A DNA stretch of 25,741 bases from an uncultured Paracoccaceae bacterium (lineage in GTDB: Bacteria; Pseudomonadota; Alphaproteobacteria; Rhodobacterales; Rhodobacteraceae). The first letter of the stretch is position 1; every line of letters starts with the position of its first letter. This document shows, piece after piece, positions 13,390 to 21,434 of the stretch. The stretch is taken from assembly GCA_937927675.1 (NCBI GenBank), contig CALBSG010000070.1, forward strand, positions 1 through 25,741. Direction: 5' to 3'. A program made the translations under genes and the position numbers. The notes under the pieces are model-generated. The model made no database searches and was not told the origin of the DNA. It saw only the letters and a program-made list of their open reading frames with translations.

Positions 13390-14850
13390 ATGTCCGTCCT
13401 GATGCTTCTTGTGGTCACCCTCGCCTTGGCGCTGGCCGCCTTTGTCCTTGCGCGCCAAAGGGCGCTGGCTTCGGCCAAGGGCAGCTCGCGTGATCTGCAC
13501 TCACTGCCAAATTATTACGGCTGGAACGGGTCAATTTGGGTGTTGCTTCCGGCACTGACCGGGCTGGTTTTGTGGCTGATCGTGCAGCCCATGGTCGTCG
13601 AAAGCCGAATTTCGGGCAATCTTCCGGCACAGCTGATGACCGACAGCGCCGCGCGCGAGTTGACAATGGCCGATGTGCGCCGGGTGGCAGGGGGGCTTGA
13701 TACCGCCGTTGCCGCGGGCGCGTTGAGCGAAGACAGCTCTGGCAGCATGGATACCCAAACCACCGATGTCCGCGCCTTGCTGGCACAGGTTGGCGTTGCG
13801 CTTGGCGGCGATGTTTCCTCCGAAGTGCTGGCTGCCGCGCAAGAGTACCGCGTGATGACCGCATGGGGTGCTGCGGCGCGGTCTGTGCTGGTGTTGGCAT
13901 TGGCGGTCGCTGGCCTTTTCTGGGGCGTTTCGCGCGCCAACAAAGACTTTCGCGCCCGCAACGCGGTCGAGCGTGTGATCCTTGGCCTTTTGGTCGCAGC
14001 CTCGTCCATTGCCATTCTGACCACCATCGGGATCGTTGGGTCGATGGCGACCGAGACGTTCGACTTTTTCACCAAATACCCGCTGAAAGATTTCTTCTTC
14101 TCGCTGACATGGTCGCCGAACTTCAAAGGCAACTCGGATCTGGGCATGCTGCCTTTGCTGTGGGGCACACTTTACGTCACGGTCGTGGCGCTGATTGTCT
14201 GCGTGCCGGTGGGGCTGTTCACGGCGATTTATCTGGCTGAATACGCATCAAAAGCCACCCGCGCCTGGGTCAAGCCGCTGATCGAGGTGATCGCCGGGAT
14301 CCCGACTGTGGTGTTCGGCATCTTCGCCCTTGTCACCGTTGGCCCGGCCTTGCGCGACTGGATTGCGGCCCCGCTGGGGCTGGGGGACAGCGGATCATCG
14401 GTGATGACGGCGGGGCTGGTCATCGGCATCCTGAATATTCCCTTCATCTCGTCTCTGTCGGACGACATCATCAACGCCGTGCCGCAGTCCTTGCGGGATG
14501 GCAGCTTTGGTCTGGGCGCCACCAAGTCTGAAACGGTCCGCCAAGTGATCCTGCCCGCCGCTTTGCCCGGCATCGTCGGCGCGGTTCTGATGGCCGCCAG
14601 CCGCGCCATTGGGGAAACTATGGTTGTCGTGATGGGGGCAGGGGCCGCGGCGCAGCTGTCGATGAACCCGTTTGACGCGATGACCACCATGACGGTGAAA
14701 ATCGTGGGCCAGTTGACCGGCGACACCGATTTTTCCGCCCCCGAAACGCTGGTCGCCTTTGCCCTTGGCATGACGCTGTTTGTCATCACGCTGGGTCTGA
14801 ACATCTTCGCGCTTTTCATCGTGCGCAAATACCGGGAACAATACGAATGA
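13390..14850 (+). CDS. pstC: Phosphate ABC transporter permease PstC (long form)
   Basis: An inner-membrane channel subunit of 486 residues, longer than the ~320-residue E. coli PstC. An N-terminal extension with two to three hydrophobic segments and a periplasmic loop (about 70-160) precedes the permease core. The core starts around LLWGTLYVTVVALIVCVPVG and has EVIAGIPTVVFGIFAL, the coupling-helix region LGATKSETVRQVILP and the SRAIGETMVVVMGAGA motif, whose Arg and Glu are retained. It ends with MNPFDAMTTMTVKIV and a last helix. Its stop overlaps the pstA start by four bases (ATGA). The long form is typical of alphaproteobacteria. Confidence 0.95.
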   Translation: MSVLMLLVVTLALALAAFVLARQRALASAKGSSRDLHSLPNYYGWNGSIWVLLPALTGLVLWLIVQPMVVESRISGNLPAQLMTDSAARELTMADVRRVAGGLDTAVAAGALSEDSSGSMDTQTTDVRALLAQVGVALGGDVSSEVLAAAQEYRVMTAWGAAARSVLVLALAVAGLFWGVSRANKDFRARNAVERVILGLLVAASSIAILTTIGIVGSMATETFDFFTKYPLKDFFFSLTWSPNFKGNSDLGMLPLLWGTLYVTVVALIVCVPVGLFTAIYLAEYASKATRAWVKPLIEVIAGIPTVVFGIFALVTVGPALRDWIAAPLGLGDSGSSVMTAGLVIGILNIPFISSLSDDIINAVPQSLRDGSFGLGATKSETVRQVILPAALPGIVGAVLMAASRAIGETMVVVMGAGAAAQLSMNPFDAMTTMTVKIVGQLTGDTDFSAPETLVAFALGMTLFVITLGLNIFALFIVRKYREQYE

Positions 14851-16184
14851 CCGCCGCGAAATCTGCCGATCCTGTGCCGTCGATCTATACCACCAGCCCG
14901 GCGATGCAGCGCCGCAATGCCGCCGAGACCCGCTTTCGTCTTTATGGTCTTGTCGCGATTGCCCTGTCGCTCAGCCTGTTGGCGGTGATGCTGGTCACCA
15001 TCTTCCGCGATGGCACCTCGTCTTTCTTTCAGGCGCGCCTCAGCTACACGGTCGAACTGACCGAAAAGGTGCTGGACCCAAAGGGCAACCGCAACCGCGA
15101 CGAAATGACCAAGGTCACGACCGTAGGTTATGGCAAGGTGCTGTCGGCCGGGTTGATGGCAACACTTGAGGCCCGCAATATTGACCTTGGTGGGCTCAAG
15201 CCGAAAGAAGTGGCCGAACTGATTTCCAAGGATGCTGCCGGGGGCCTGCGGGCCAAGGTGCTGGCCGATCCTGCGCTGGTGGGCAGCACGATAGAGGTCA
15301 GCGTCTTTGCCGCGGGCCGGGTGGACGGGTTCCTCAAGGGCCGCGTCACGATGGAAAGCGCCAAGCTGGACAGCAACATTTCGCCCGAACAGTTGGAACT
15401 GGCCGATCGGATGCGGACGGCTGGTATCCTGTCGTCGGGCTGGAACTGGGATTTCTTCACCAATCCGGACGCCTCGGACCAGCGGCCCGAAGCGGCAGGG
15501 CTTGGTGTGGCGCTGATCGGGTCGCTGTACCTGATGATCCTTGTGGCTTTGATGTGCGTGCCGGTGGGGGTTGCCGCCTCGATCTATCTTGAGGAATTCG
15601 CGCCGAAAAACACCCTGACCGACGCGATTGAGGTGAATGTCTCGAACCTCGCGGCTGTGCCGTCGATCGTCTACGGCATCCTTGGCCTGTCGATCTTCAT
15701 CAACGTCTTTGGTCTGCCGCAATCGTCCTCGCTGGTCGGTGCGCTGGTCATCAGCCTGATGACGCTGCCCACCATCATCATTGCCACCCGCGCCGCGATC
15801 CGCGCCGTGCCGCCGTCAATCCGCGATGCCGCACTGGGGGTGGGGGCGTCCAAGATGCAAACCGTGTTCCACCATGTGCTGCCCTTGGCGATGCCGGGCA
15901 TTCTGACCGGCACGATCCTTGGGCTGGCGGCCGGCCTTGGCCAAAGCGCGCCGCTTCTGTTGATCGGCATGGTGGCCTTTGTCGACAACCATCCCGCCCC
16001 GCCGCTGGACGGTTTCCTTGATCCTGCGACCGCACTTCCGGTGCAGATTTACACCTGGGTCACCCGGTCTGACCCGGCCTTTGTGGAACGGTCAAACGGG
16101 GCGATCATCGTGCTCTTGGCCTTTCTTGTCGTGATGAACCTGTTGGCGATCCTGGCCCGCCGCAAATTTGAACGCCGCTGGTAG
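14847..16184 (+). CDS. pstA: Phosphate ABC transporter permease PstA (DUF3333 type)
   Basis: The second channel subunit, 445 residues. The N-terminal ~200 residues form the DUF3333-like extension: one membrane helix near residues 30-55, then a soluble region with FFQARLSYTVEL and SGWNWDFFTNPDASDQRPEA. The permease core begins at GLGVALIGSLYLMILVALMC and has VSNLAAVPSIVYGILGL and the coupling loop LGVGASKMQTVFHHVLP. Next comes GLAAGLGQSAPLLLIGMVAF, where most relatives have GETAPLL, so the usual Glu is Gln here. It starts inside the end of pstC (ATGA overlap), and pstB follows after ten bases. Confidence 0.94.
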   Translation: MTAAKSADPVPSIYTTSPAMQRRNAAETRFRLYGLVAIALSLSLLAVMLVTIFRDGTSSFFQARLSYTVELTEKVLDPKGNRNRDEMTKVTTVGYGKVLSAGLMATLEARNIDLGGLKPKEVAELISKDAAGGLRAKVLADPALVGSTIEVSVFAAGRVDGFLKGRVTMESAKLDSNISPEQLELADRMRTAGILSSGWNWDFFTNPDASDQRPEAAGLGVALIGSLYLMILVALMCVPVGVAASIYLEEFAPKNTLTDAIEVNVSNLAAVPSIVYGILGLSIFINVFGLPQSSSLVGALVISLMTLPTIIIATRAAIRAVPPSIRDAALGVGASKMQTVFHHVLPLAMPGILTGTILGLAAGLGQSAPLLLIGMVAFVDNHPAPPLDGFLDPATALPVQIYTWVTRSDPAFVERSNGAIIVLLAFLVVMNLLAILARRKFERRW

Positions 16185-16194
16185 GCCTTGGGAT

Positions 16195-16995
16195 ATGACC
16201 ATGAATGATATGCGAATGGAGAGCCGCGTGCAGAACGCAGTGAACAAGATCGAGGCCCGCAAGGTGCAGGTCTATTACGGTGAAAACCACGCCATCAAGG
16301 ATGTCGATGTGGTGATCCCTGACAAGGCTGTGACGGCATTCATCGGGCCTTCGGGCTGCGGCAAGTCGACCTTCCTGCGCTGCCTCAACCGGATGAATGA
16401 CACCATCTCGGTCTGTCGGGTCGAAGGGTTGATCCAGTTGGATGGTGAAAACATCTATGACAAGCGGGTAGACCCGGTGCAGTTGCGCGCCAAGGTCGGC
16501 ATGGTCTTTCAAAAGCCGAACCCGTTTCCAAAGTCGATCTATGACAATGTGGCCTACGGCCCGCGCATCCATGGTTTGAGCCGCACTAAGGCAGAGCTGG
16601 ATGAGATCGTCGAAAGCAGCCTGCGCAAGGCCGCCTTGTGGAACGAGGTGAAGGATCGTCTGCACGCGCCGGGGACCGGGCTTTCGGGTGGCCAGCAGCA
16701 GCGTCTGTGCATTGCCCGCGCCATCGCCACCAGCCCCGAGGTCTTGCTGATGGATGAGCCTTGCTCGGCACTTGACCCCATCGCCACTGCGCAGGTGGAA
16801 GAATTGATCGACGAATTGCGCAGCGCCTTTTCGGTTGTGATCGTGACCCATTCGATGCAGCAGGCCGCCCGCGTCAGCCAGCATACGGCGTTTTTCCATC
16901 TCGGCCATCTGGTCGAATATGGGGAAACCGGGCAGATTTTCACCAACCCGCAAGACCCGCGCACCGAATCCTATATCACCGGCCGGATCGGCTAA
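16195..16995 (+). CDS. pstB: Phosphate ABC transporter ATPase PstB
   Basis: The ATPase that drives PstCA, about 266 residues. Walker A GPSGCGKST, Q-loop VFQKPNPFP, ABC signature LSGGQQQR, Walker B VLLMDEP and H-loop VTHSM are all intact. PstB hallmarks such as LRCLNRMND and the C-terminal TNPQDPRTESYITGRIG are present. Several in-frame ATGs cluster at the start (16195, 16201, 16210, 16216), and none has a strong ribosome site. I chose 16195 because it lies ten bases past the pstA stop and fits translational coupling. phoU follows after nine bases. Confidence 0.95.
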   Translation: MTMNDMRMESRVQNAVNKIEARKVQVYYGENHAIKDVDVVIPDKAVTAFIGPSGCGKSTFLRCLNRMNDTISVCRVEGLIQLDGENIYDKRVDPVQLRAKVGMVFQKPNPFPKSIYDNVAYGPRIHGLSRTKAELDEIVESSLRKAALWNEVKDRLHAPGTGLSGGQQQRLCIARAIATSPEVLLMDEPCSALDPIATAQVEELIDELRSAFSVVIVTHSMQQAARVSQHTAFFHLGHLVEYGETGQIFTNPQDPRTESYITGRIG

Positions 16996-17004
16996 GGAGT
17001 GACC

Positions 17005-17715
17005 ATGGCAAACGAACATATCTTGCGCGCCTTTGACCGTGATCTGGAAGCGGTTCAGGCGATGATCATGCGGATGGGGGGCCTTGTGGAAACCGCCTTG
17101 GCCGAGGCCGGGCGGGCGCTGGAAACTCGTGACGAGGTCTTGGCCGATCAGGTCCGCGCCGGCGACGCCGCCATTGATGCGCTGGAAGAATTGGTCAACG
17201 CTGAATGCGCCCGGCTGATTGCCCTGCGCGCCCCGATGGGGCCGGATCTGCGGATGGTGCTTTCGGTGATGAAGATCGCCAGCAATCTGGAACGCTGCGG
17301 CGATTACGCCAAGAACTTGGCCAAGCGCACCAAGATTCTTGCTGATCTTGCCCCCTTGCCCGAGGCGGCAGGGTCGTTGAAGCGGATGAGCAAGCAGGTC
17401 AGCCTGCTGTTGAAGGATGCTCTGGATGCCTTCATCGCCCGCGATGCGGGATTGGCCGCCGAGGTGCGCCTGCGCGACCACGAGGTGGACCAGATGTATA
17501 ACGCCATCTTCCGCGAACTTCTGACCCATATGCTGGAAGACAGCCGCAAGATCACTCCGGCGATGCAATTGCATTTCATCGCCAAGAACATCGAACGGGT
17601 GGGTGACCACGCCACCACCATCGCCGAACAGGTGATCTACATGACCACTGGCCAGTTGCCGGGCGATGCGCGGCCCAAGGTCGATGCGGTTCTTGGCAGC
17701 GGGGGGCAGGCCTGA
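17005..17715 (+). CDS. phoU: Phosphate signalling regulator PhoU
   Basis: PhoU links Pst transport state to PhoR and keeps the Pho response off when phosphate is plentiful. The 236-residue all-helical protein has the two tandem PhoU repeats. Their metal-binding motifs are KIASNLERCGDYAKNLAKR and IAKNIERVGDHATTIAEQV. The ATG at 17005 has AAGGAG (16994-16999) five bases upstream; a GTG at 16999 overlaps that site and is unlikely. The stop overlaps the phoB start by one base (TGATG), so PhoU and PhoB production are coupled. The call is firm. Confidence 0.95.
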   Translation: MANEHILRAFDRDLEAVQAMIMRMGGLVETALAEAGRALETRDEVLADQVRAGDAAIDALEELVNAECARLIALRAPMGPDLRMVLSVMKIASNLERCGDYAKNLAKRTKILADLAPLPEAAGSLKRMSKQVSLLLKDALDAFIARDAGLAAEVRLRDHEVDQMYNAIFRELLTHMLEDSRKITPAMQLHFIAKNIERVGDHATTIAEQVIYMTTGQLPGDARPKVDAVLGSGGQA

Positions 17716-18404
17716 TGTCGGGGCCAAAGCCCATCGTCCTGTTGGTCGAGGATGAACCCGCACAGCGCGAGATCCTGCGCTACAATCTTGAGGCCGAAGG
17801 CTTTCATGTGGTGGCCGCGTCAAATGGGGAAGAAGCGATGGAGCGGGTCGCCGAAGGCCTGCCGGATCTGATCTTGCTGGATTGGATGATGCCGCATGTC
17901 TCGGGGTTAGAGGTTTGCCGCCGGATCCGTGCCAAGGCTGAAACGCGGGGGATTCCAATCCTGATGCTGTCGGCGCGGTCCGAAGAAGTGGACAAGGTGC
18001 GCGGCTTGGAAACCGGGGCCGATGACTATGTCATCAAGCCCTATTCGGTGGCCGAGTTGATGGCGCGTCTGCGCGCGCATTTGCGCCGGGTGCGCCCGGC
18101 GCAGGCCGGCGAAGTGCTGGAATGGCAAGACATCGTGCTGGATCCCGAAACCCATCGCGTGACGCGGTTGGGTGTCGCGTTGAAGCTGGGTCCGACCGAG
18201 TTTCGTCTGCTGTCTTGCCTGATGGAGCGTCCGGGCCGGGTGTTCAGCCGCGAGCAGCTCTTGGACCGGGTCTGGGGCCGCGATATCTATGTCGACAGCC
18301 GTACTGTGGACGTCCACGTTGGCCGCCTCCGCAAGGCGCTGATGGCAACCGGCGGGGCAGACCCGCTGCGCACGGTGCGCGGCGCGGGCTATTCCTTGGG
18401 CTGA
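17715..18404 (+). CDS. phoB: Phosphate regulon response regulator PhoB
   Basis: The 229-residue OmpR/PhoB-type transcription factor. The receiver domain (1-120) has the acidic pair Glu12-Asp13, phosphoacceptor Asp56 in LLDWMMP, the switch serine in LMLSARS and the KPY lysine. The winged-helix domain (about 135-229) has LGPTEFRLLSCLMERPGRVF, DSRTVDVHVGRLRKAL and a final TVRGAGYSLG. When phosphorylated by PhoR it binds CTGTCAY-type direct repeats, such as those at 12164-12192. It is the last gene of the locus and is closed by a strong hairpin. phoB is separated from phoR by the pst genes, unlike in E. coli. Confidence 0.95.
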   Translation: MSGPKPIVLLVEDEPAQREILRYNLEAEGFHVVAASNGEEAMERVAEGLPDLILLDWMMPHVSGLEVCRRIRAKAETRGIPILMLSARSEEVDKVRGLETGADDYVIKPYSVAELMARLRAHLRRVRPAQAGEVLEWQDIVLDPETHRVTRLGVALKLGPTEFRLLSCLMERPGRVFSREQLLDRVWGRDIYVDSRTVDVHVGRLRKALMATGGADPLRTVRGAGYSLG

Positions 18405-18433
18405 CCATCCGAGGTTTCGGCCAAAACTCGATT

Positions 18434-18460
18434 GCCTGATTTTTCGATTAAAAATCAGGC
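18434..18460. terminator. Bidirectional terminator shared by phoB and rarD
   Basis: GCCTGATTTTT (18434-18444) and AAAAATCAGGC (18450-18460) form a perfect 11-bp stem with a CGATT loop. The T/A runs serve both directions. The rarD stop codon (18455-18457) lies inside the right arm. Confidence 0.85.
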
Positions 18461-19351
18461 GCGGGCCTGCCGCACCAGCGAGGTGGTGTAGATCGCCAGC
18501 GCGGCCCAGATCAGCAGGAAGGCGATCATTCGGGCGCTGTCAAAGGGTTCGCCGAACCAGAACACGGCCGTCAGGAAAATCATCGTCGGTGCGATGTATT
18601 GCAGGATGCCGATGGTCGACAGCCGGAGCAGTTTCGCCCCATTGGCATAGATCATCAGCGGCACGGCCGTTACCACACCGCAGCCCATCAAAAGGGCGGT
18701 GTTCGCCGGGGCCGAGGCCATGAACATCGCCTCGCCCCGCGCCGCACCCCAAATGGCGTAGCCAAGCGCGAAGGGCAGCAGCAAAATAACCTCCAGCGTG
18801 AACCCCTGATTTGGGCCGATGGGCAGCATCTTTTTGAAATAGGCGTAAAAGCCCCAAGTCAGCGTCAGGCTCAGCGCCACAACTGGCACATGGCCGACTT
18901 GCCATGTCAGAAACAGCACCGCCGCTGTCGCCAGACCAATCGCCAGCTTTTGCGCCGTGGACAGCCGTTCCTTGATCAAGACCGCGCCCAGAAACACCGA
19001 AAACAGCGGGTTGATGTAATAGCCAAGGGCCGCTTCCAGCGCATGGCCGGTCTGGATCGACCAGACATAGATCCCCCAGTTCACCGAAATCAGCGCCGCC
19101 GTGATCGCCGCCATCGCCAACATGCGCGGGTTGCGCAGGGCCGTCATCAGATCGGCGGTGCGTCCCAGAACCGCCAGAATGACCAGCGCAATCGGCACCG
19201 ACCAGATCACCCGATGCGCCAGCACCTCCAGCGTCGGGATATGGGCCAAGGCCTTCATGTACAGGGGCAGGAACCCCCAAAGAAGATAGGCGGTCAGCGC
19301 AAAGGCAAAGCCGCGCGGGGTGTCGATGTTCTGGGAGGATGCAGCATTCAT
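18455..19351 (-). CDS. rarD: RarD-type EamA-family transporter
   Basis: A 298-residue inner-membrane protein with about ten hydrophobic helices in two EamA halves. The RarD subgroup pattern is clear: FALTAYLLWGFLPLYMKAL at the start, EVLAHRVIWSVP, NWGIYVWSIQTGHALEAALG, YYINPLFSVFLGAV and GILQYIAPTMIFL. RarD is linked to chloramphenicol resistance in E. coli, but most members are drug/metabolite transporters of unknown substrate. Transcription is convergent with phoB, with the shared hairpin covering the stop codon. There is no indication of Pho control. The family assignment is firm, the substrate unknown. Confidence 0.92.
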   Translation of the reverse strand: MNAASSQNIDTPRGFAFALTAYLLWGFLPLYMKALAHIPTLEVLAHRVIWSVPIALVILAVLGRTADLMTALRNPRMLAMAAITAALISVNWGIYVWSIQTGHALEAALGYYINPLFSVFLGAVLIKERLSTAQKLAIGLATAAVLFLTWQVGHVPVVALSLTLTWGFYAYFKKMLPIGPNQGFTLEVILLLPFALGYAIWGAARGEAMFMASAPANTALLMGCGVVTAVPLMIYANGAKLLRLSTIGILQYIAPTMIFLTAVFWFGEPFDSARMIAFLLIWAALAIYTTSLVRQARA

Positions 19352-19432
19352 CCGCCCTGACTATCTCAGGGCGCGCGGGGCGGCCAATGCAATCTTGTGA
19401 CCCCTACAATAAGCCCTCGTTATGGGCCGGTC

Positions 19433-19903
19433 TTACTCCAACGCGTAGTTCAGGGTGCCACACAGGCCATTGCTGTCGATGTTCTCTGGCGCGGCCCCCG
19501 CAAAAACCGCGATTTGCAGGATCGAACCGGCGATTTCATCGTCCAAGGGCGTAAAGACCAAATAGGTCGCCGGCCCATCGCCACACAGCGTGTTGCCGTT
19601 TTCCAGCGGGCCGGGGTCTTCATCGATGGCAAAGACCGCACCGGGCCAGACTTCGGGATCCGACAGGTTCCACCCCGAGGAGCGGTCTTCGACAAAATCT
19701 AGGCTAATCTCGGTGCCGCCTGCGGTTGTCAGGGTCTTTTCCTGCTCGTCGCCGGTCAGCGAAATGTCGCCGGTGATTGAAGATGCCGTGTCGGACAGGG
19801 CGGCAAAGCTTGCGTCATCTTGCCAAGGCATCTGGTCGTCTTGGGCAAACGCGGGAAAAGAAAAGGTGGAAAGCAAAAGGATCTGGGCGAATTTCTTCAT
19901 CAT
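19433..19903 (-). CDS. Small secreted protein of unknown function
   Basis: About 156 residues from the ATG at 19903; the next ATG at 19900 is equally possible, and the TTG at 19912 is unlikely because GAGAAAG sits in between. A clear signal peptide (KKFAQILLLSTFSFPAFA, cleavage before QDD) marks it as exported. The mature part is acidic, with about 135 residues, two cysteines (NTLCGDG and NGLCGTL) that could form a disulphide, and a predicted beta-rich character (SLTGDEQEKTLTTAGGTEI, TYLVFTPLDD). I do not recognise the family. It stands alone between rarD and the desaturase, all on the minus strand, and begins ten bases past the desaturase stop, so it may be the distal gene of the rluE-desaturase unit. 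Confidence 0.75.
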   Translation of the reverse strand: MMKKFAQILLLSTFSFPAFAQDDQMPWQDDASFAALSDTASSITGDISLTGDEQEKTLTTAGGTEISLDFVEDRSSGWNLSDPEVWPGAVFAIDEDPGPLENGNTLCGDGPATYLVFTPLDDEIAGSILQIAVFAGAAPENIDSNGLCGTLNYALE

Positions 19904-19913
19904 CTTTCTCAAA

Positions 19914-20813
19914 TCAAAGGTTTCGTCGGAAAAGATAGGCTTTGCTAAAGGCTACATAACCGTCGGCGGTAACCTTAAGGTGATCTTTGATCAAGTCATG
20001 CAACCGTGGCAAGCAATGAAACGGCACCGCGGGATAGCTGTGATGCTCAACATGATAGGGCATGTTCCACGCAAGAAAGCGGATGAGCGCCGTGGTAAAG
20101 GTGGTGCGGGTGTTTTCCAGCATGTTCGCCACCCGTGGGCAGTCGCCATGTTCTGCCAAAAGATAAAGCCGCAAAAACGGTTGGCCCAAAATCACGGGCA
20201 GGATCCACAGCCAGAACAGCAGCGGCGACAGCAGCAGGCTGGCCGCCACCAGGGCGTAACCGGCCAACAGACTGCGGGCCTCGGCCCGGATGCGGGGCAG
20301 GGCGGGGGCGGGCAGATAGGGTGTTTTTCCGCGGCCCAAGGCCAGATCAACTGTCACCTGCGCCATGCCCCCCCAATAGGGCAGGCCCGAGACATGCCAA
20401 AGCCATTGGCGCCACGTTTCCGGCTTTGCGCCGTCCAACTCGGGGTCTTTGCCGGGAAGATTGGTCCAGCGGTGATGGGCAAGGTGGAAATACCGGAACC
20501 ATTCAAAGGGCAGTAGCAACAAAAAGCCACAGGCCCTGCCCACGATGTCGTTGAGTGCAGGCGTGGCAAAGGGGGTGCGATGGGTGCATTCATGTTCCAG
20601 CGTGAACAGGAAAATCAGCGCAATGCCCTGCGGCACCAACAAGAGCGGCCAACCCGGCACAGCCGCCGCGATCAGCCCGCCAAGGATCACAATCAGCCCC
20701 ACATGTCCGGCCAGATGCGCCAGCCCTTTGGCGTTTGACAGCGTGGTGAGCCGCAGTTTTTCTTCGGTCGGCAGGCCGGCGACAAATTGAATATGATCCA
20801 TCTTCTCACTCAT
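19914..20813 (-). CDS. Membrane fatty acid desaturase family protein
   Basis: 299 residues with the three histidine boxes of the di-iron membrane desaturase/hydroxylase superfamily: HECTH at 74-78, HLAHH at 110-114 and HVEHH at 254-258. Hydrophobic pairs at about 34-70, 92-105 and 183-215 give the usual four-helix hairpin layout, with the His boxes on the cytosolic face. The substrate could be an acyl lipid or a carotenoid; I cannot decide from sequence. GGAGG lies five bases upstream of the ATG at 20813. The ATG overlaps the rluE stop (ATGA), so the two are translationally coupled. Confidence 0.88.
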   Translation of the reverse strand: MSEKMDHIQFVAGLPTEEKLRLTTLSNAKGLAHLAGHVGLIVILGGLIAAAVPGWPLLLVPQGIALIFLFTLEHECTHRTPFATPALNDIVGRACGFLLLLPFEWFRYFHLAHHRWTNLPGKDPELDGAKPETWRQWLWHVSGLPYWGGMAQVTVDLALGRGKTPYLPAPALPRIRAEARSLLAGYALVAASLLLSPLLFWLWILPVILGQPFLRLYLLAEHGDCPRVANMLENTRTTFTTALIRFLAWNMPYHVEHHSYPAVPFHCLPRLHDLIKDHLKVTADGYVAFSKAYLFRRNL

Positions 20814-21340
20814 GCCTGCCTCCAATCGCCGGGCGCAAGGCCGTCCAGCGTCCAGTCCCCGACCCGCCAGCGGATCAGGCGCAAACAGGGCAGCCCGACC
20901 GCCGCACACATGCGCCGCACTTGCCGATTGCGGCCCTCGCGGATCGTCAGTTCAATCCAGCCATCCGGCACGGTCTTGCGCTCTCGGATCGGAGGGAGGC
21001 GCGGCCAAAGCCAGTCCGGTGGGGCGACGGCGCGCGCGCGGGCGGGCAGGGTGGGGCCGTCCTTTAGCGTGACGCCGCGCGACAGGGCTTGCACGGCCGC
21101 GTCCGACACCACGCCTTCCACTTGGGCAAGATAGGTCTTTTCCAGTTTGTGTTTGGGATCGGCAATCCGGGCCTGCTGGCGCCCGTCATCGGTCAAAACC
21201 ACCAGACCTTCGGAATCGCGGTCCAATCGGCCGGCGGGATAAACCCCTTTGACCGTCAGGTAATCTGCCAAGGTGGCGCGCCCGTCCCCATCGGTGAACT
21301 GGCACAAGACGTCATAGGGTTTGTTCAACAAGATCAGCAT
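20810..21340 (-). CDS. rluE: 23S rRNA pseudouridine synthase, RluE type
   Basis: A 176-residue RsuA/RluB/E-family pseudouridine synthase. The start MLILLNKPYDVLCQF is the RluE form. The catalytic Asp40 lies in GRLDRDSEGLVVLTDDG. KLEKTYLAQVEG and the C-terminal REGRNRQVRRMCAAVGLP motif complete the fold. There is no S4 domain, as in RluE. E. coli RluE modifies U2457 of 23S rRNA. The frame is open upstream of 21340 but has no family similarity there. The stop overlaps the desaturase start, an odd pairing for an rRNA-modifying enzyme. Confidence 0.88.
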   Translation of the reverse strand: MLILLNKPYDVLCQFTDGDGRATLADYLTVKGVYPAGRLDRDSEGLVVLTDDGRQQARIADPKHKLEKTYLAQVEGVVSDAAVQALSRGVTLKDGPTLPARARAVAPPDWLWPRLPPIRERKTVPDGWIELTIREGRNRQVRRMCAAVGLPCLRLIRWRVGDWTLDGLAPGDWRQA

Positions 21341-21370
21341 GCGGCTTGATAGCACGCAGGCCCAGAAACG

Positions 21371-21394
21371 AAAACGGGCGCCCGAAAGCGCCCG
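21371..21394 (-). terminator. Intrinsic terminator of eno
   Basis: CGGGCGC (21375-21381) pairs with GCGCCCG (21388-21394) around a 6-base loop. On the minus strand it is followed by TTTT and a further T-rich stretch. It lies 41 bases past the eno stop. Confidence 0.85.
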
Positions 21395-21434
21395 CTGAGA
21401 TTCGTTGTCCATCAATCCCGATGTCGGGCGATGA

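Noticed and set aside
16105..17958. A 617-codon minus-strand open frame across pstA-phoB
   Set aside because: It is antisense to pstB, phoU and phoB, all of which have intact motifs; it is a GC-driven shadow.
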